Below are positions 12,724 to 14,960 of a DNA stretch of 14,960 nt, piece after piece. Location: positions 1 to 14,960 of the forward strand of contig JBBSHJ010000078.1 of the NCBI GenBank assembly GCA_038253135.1. Reading direction: 5' to 3'. This DNA comes from JBBSHJ01 sp038253135. GTDB taxonomy: Bacteria > Actinomycetota > Actinomycetes > Mycobacteriales > QHCD01. The stretch's first letter is position 1; each line of letters begins with the position of its first letter. The notes under the pieces are model-generated. The model was not told where the DNA came from and did not search any database. It saw only the letters and a list, made by a program, of their open reading frames with translations. Made by a program: the position numbers and the translations under genes.

Positions 12724-14169
12724 TCAGGCGGTGACGGCGTTCTTGATCAGCGTGCGCCCGAAGTCCCACATCAGGCCACGACCTCGGTGGGCCTCATCGA
12801 GCACATCAGCCACCGCCGCAACGACCTGGTCGACCTCGGCTTCGGTGATCGTCAACGGGGGGATCAGCTTGATCACCTCGAGGTGGTCGCCCGAGACCTG
12901 GGTCAGGATGTGATGCCGGTGGAAGAGACCCGCCACGACCATCTGCGCGAAGAGTCCCACCCGCGCCCGCTGCAGCGCCGCCCACGTCGTACGCAGGCGA
13001 AGGCTGCGGGGCCGGCCAAACTGCAGCCCGACCATCAGGCCACGCCCGCGGACCTCCTCGAGCAGCTCATAGCGCTCGACCAGGGCGCCCAGCCGGGACA
13101 GCAGCAGATCGCCCATCCGGCGAGCATTGCCGACGAGGTCCTCCTGCTCGATCACCGAGAGCGTGGCGAGCCCGGCCGCCATCGCCTGCGCGTTCCCGCC
13201 GAACGTCGAATCGTGCACCATCAGCTTGTCCATCGACGAGTAGACCGCGCCGAAGATCTCGTCGGTCGACAGCATCGCCCCGATCGGGACGTAGCCACCG
13301 GACAGCGCTTTGGCGACGGTGACGATGTCCGGGCGTACGCCGTCGTGCTCGAACGCGTACATGTCGCCGGTGCGGCCGATGCCGGTCTGCACCTCGTCGC
13401 AGATCAGCAGCGCCCCGTGTCGGTGCAGCATCTCGGCGGCCTCGGCCAGGAATCCCGGCGGCATCGGCCACACGCCCTTGCCCTGGATCGGCTCGACGAT
13501 GAGGCCGGCCACGTCGCCGGCCGCCAGCTCGCGTCGTACGGCGTCGATGTCACCGAGCCCGATCGCCGTGTCGGGCAGCAGGGGAGCGAAACCCTCCCGG
13601 AATTCCGGCTCGCCGTTCACCGAAAGTGACCCGGTCGTCAAACCGTGAAAGGCGTGCGTGCAATACAGGATCCGCGGCTTGCCGGTGGCGTGGCGGGCAA
13701 ACTTGAGTGCCGCTTCGACCGCCTCGGTGCCGCTGTTGCCGAAGTAGGCCCGGTCGAGGTGGGGGATGGTCGCGGCCAGCTGCTCGCCCAGTATCCCGGC
13801 GAGCGGGGGCGCGTCGAACTGGGTCAGGTCGGCCAGGTCGAGGTCGATGACGTCGTGCATGGCCCGGCGGATCGTCGGGTGGTGCCGGCCGAGAGCGAAG
13901 ACACCGAACCCGGCGAGCATGTCGAGGTAGCGGGTGCCCTCGTCGTCCCAGAAATAGGCACCCTCGGCGCGGACGTAGGTCTTGTCGAAGCCGATCGTCC
14001 GCAGCACGCGGTGCAGCTGCGGGTTGAGGTGCTCGGCGGCGAGCTGATAACGCTCGCCGCCGCGCGCGGCGAGCAGGCCGGCCAGGTCAAATCCCGGCGG
14101 CGCGCCGACGACGAGCGGGTCGGGTACGGCGGCCAGGTCCCCGCGGCGTGCGGTCACGTCGGAAGACAC
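12724..14169 (-). CDS. Class III PLP-dependent aminotransferase
   Basis: 481 residues. Class III (ornithine, putrescine and acetylornithine type) features are all present: FGNSGTEAVEAALKFAR (143-159) for phosphate binding, THAFHG (171-176) with its stacking aromatic, VEPIQGKGV (225-233), ICDEVQTGIGRTG (256-268) with D258, and K287 in TVAKALSGG as the PLP Schiff-base lysine. It would move an amino group between an omega-amino donor and an oxo acid such as 2-oxoglutarate in the cytoplasm. The substrate cannot be told. An N-terminal extension of about 50 residues precedes the usual core. The start is GTG at 14169 with GGAGGG 8 nt upstream. TAGGCT (14215-14210) may be the -10 box. No biosynthetic partner genes flank it, so it appears to act alone. 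Confidence 0.85.
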   Translation of the reverse strand: MSSDVTARRGDLAAVPDPLVVGAPPGFDLAGLLAARGGERYQLAAEHLNPQLHRVLRTIGFDKTYVRAEGAYFWDDEGTRYLDMLAGFGVFALGRHHPTIRRAMHDVIDLDLADLTQFDAPPLAGILGEQLAATIPHLDRAYFGNSGTEAVEAALKFARHATGKPRILYCTHAFHGLTTGSLSVNGEPEFREGFAPLLPDTAIGLGDIDAVRRELAAGDVAGLIVEPIQGKGVWPMPPGFLAEAAEMLHRHGALLICDEVQTGIGRTGDMYAFEHDGVRPDIVTVAKALSGGYVPIGAMLSTDEIFGAVYSSMDKLMVHDSTFGGNAQAMAAGLATLSVIEQEDLVGNARRMGDLLLSRLGALVERYELLEEVRGRGLMVGLQFGRPRSLRLRTTWAALQRARVGLFAQMVVAGLFHRHHILTQVSGDHLEVIKLIPPLTITEAEVDQVVAAVADVLDEAHRGRGLMWDFGRTLIKNAVTA

Positions 14170-14322
14170 GCGCTCATCCCTCCCGTCGGCTGCCGGTCAC
14201 TCGCCTAGCAGCCTAGCGCCGCGCGCACGTCGTACCGTTCTGTCCACGCAGGCCGCCCGCCGACGCAGCCCCAGCTACTAGCGGGCGGGCTGAATTGCGA
14301 TGCGCGGACGCCGGCTGGCCAT

Positions 14323-14328
14323 TAGCCT
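14323..14328 (+). promoter_or_regulatory. -10 box of the GNAT gene (leaderless)
   Basis: TAGCCT (TANNNT) with 8 nt to the ATG at 14337. It is identical to the box before the MFS exporter. No clear -35 at normal spacing was seen; TTGCGA at 14295 is 22 nt away. Confidence 0.45.
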
Positions 14329-14336
14329 CGCCAGCC

Positions 14337-14786
14337 ATGACTGCGTACGCCCTGCGAGCCGCGGGACCGGACGACGAGGCGGGGACCTACGAGATCCACC
14401 GGTCCGCGATGGGCGACGTCGTCGCGGCGACCTGGGGCGGCTGGGACGACGCCGACCAGCGTCCACGACACGCCGAAGCGGCTAGGACCGGCGACTGGCG
14501 GCTGATCGAGGTTGCCGGCCGGCCGGTCGGGGTGCTGATCGTCAACCGGTCCGCGGACGGCATCCACCTGGCGCGGATCGAGATCCTGCCCGAGTGGCAG
14601 GGTCACGGCCTGGGCCGCGCGATCATCGGCGAGCTCGTGGACGAGGCCCGGCGACGCGGCGTACCGCTCAGCCTCGACGTGCTGCCCGCCAACGTGCGCG
14701 CGGAGCGGCTGTATCGACGGCTCGGCTTCCGGGAGACGGGACGCGACGCGGATGCCGTCGGCAAGATCCACCTGCGGCTGGACTGA
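14337..14786 (+). CDS. GNAT-family N-acetyltransferase
   Basis: 149 residues. The acetyl-CoA-binding motif A is IEILPEWQGHGLGRAII (81-97), with the Q/R-x-x-G-x-G/A loop in QGHGLG. The C-terminal NVRAERLYRRLGFRETG (119-135) is the usual motif B. The start YALRAAGPDDEAGTYEIHRSAM is the usual first strand and helix of GNAT proteins. The acceptor is unknown. ATG at 14337 is preferred because the conserved part starts at once and a TANNNT box lies 8 nt upstream. It is followed by the carbonic anhydrase gene after 47 bp, which has its own promoter-like box. Confidence 0.85.
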   Translation: MTAYALRAAGPDDEAGTYEIHRSAMGDVVAATWGGWDDADQRPRHAEAARTGDWRLIEVAGRPVGVLIVNRSADGIHLARIEILPEWQGHGLGRAIIGELVDEARRRGVPLSLDVLPANVRAERLYRRLGFRETGRDADAVGKIHLRLD

Positions 14787-14820
14787 GCCCGGGACCGGCG
14801 CGACTGAATTGCGCTGCGAC

Positions 14821-14826
14821 TAAGTT
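14821..14826 (+). promoter_or_regulatory. -10 box of the carbonic anhydrase gene (leaderless)
   Basis: TAAGTT (TANNNT) with 7 nt to the GTG at 14834. No good -35 box is visible. Confidence 0.4.
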
Positions 14827-14833
14827 TCTCAGG

Positions 14834-14960
14834 GTGACCGATCACCCCTTCGACGATGTCCTCGCCGCGAACGCCACCTACGCCGCGGACTTCCCACTGT
14901 CCGGGTTGGCACCGACCGCCGCGCGCGGGCTGGCCGTCGTGACCTGCATGGATTCCCGGA
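14834..14960 (+). CDS. Beta-class carbonic anhydrase, 5' part
   Basis: The first 42 codons are present and the gene runs off the right edge. The reading MTDHPFDDVLAANATYAADF ends with VVTCMDSR, in which C38, D40 and R42 are the zinc-ligand cysteine and the Asp-Arg dyad of beta-carbonic anhydrases (C-x-D-S-R). The enzyme would convert CO2 and bicarbonate in the cytoplasm. GTG at 14834 is chosen because a TANNNT box ends 7 nt upstream and no other start fits. The rest of the zinc site (H-x2-C) lies outside the window. Confidence 0.8.
   Translation, partial: MTDHPFDDVLAANATYAADFPLSGLAPTAARGLAVVTCMDSR

Overview
The base composition (about 70% G+C), the heavy use of G or C at third codon positions, the many GTG starts and the gene families (RNHCP protein, DUF1707 protein, a stand-alone PurH-type formyltransferase start, an ECF sigma factor paired with a VOC protein) point to the chromosome of a high-GC actinomycete. 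I cannot place it to genus. No rRNA, tRNA, CRISPR array or insertion sequence was seen. The window looks like ordinary chromosome made of many one- or two-gene units, not a mobile island.

Layout. At the left edge the first 11 codons of a PurH-type AICAR formyltransferase run off the window on the minus strand. A perfect 26-bp palindrome sits immediately upstream and contains its ribosome binding site. About 560 bases follow with no convincing gene. Then comes an Rrf2-family regulator (+) converging on a 14-TM-type MFS exporter (-). Next is a divergent pair: a spermidine-synthase-like methyltransferase-fold protein (-) and a lincosamide nucleotidyltransferase-like protein (+). The latter is followed by a DUF1707/LiaF-like protein (+), which converges on a THUMP-domain RNA methyltransferase (-). 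A divergent MmcQ/YjbR protein (+) follows, then a half GyrI-like domain (-) lying in frame behind the stop of a GNAT-VOC fusion protein (-).

The middle (about 7.8-8.86 kb) is gene-poor. It holds one small unknown protein of 63 residues with a good promoter, and a 78-nt nested hairpin flanked by 15-nt tandem repeats, which is a candidate structured RNA. Then come an ECF sigma factor and an overlapping VOC-domain protein (-), a DEAD/DEAH helicase (+), an RNHCP zinc protein (-) with an elaborate leader (promoter, hairpin, 17-codon upstream ORF), a class III aminotransferase (-), a GNAT acetyltransferase (+) and the start of a beta-carbonic anhydrase (+) cut by the right edge.

How genes relate. 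The clearest operon is sigma factor-VOC (8-bp overlap, strong Shine-Dalgarno). Most other genes look separately transcribed. At many starts a TANNNT-like -10 box ends 6-8 nt before the start codon, which suggests leaderless mRNAs are common here. The most interesting items are the sequestered ribosome binding site at the left edge, the nested hairpin near 8.7 kb, the leader of the RNHCP gene, the sigma/VOC pair, and the lincosamide-transferase homologue with a possible six-codon leaderless upstream ORF. All function calls are read from sequence by eye and were not checked by database search.
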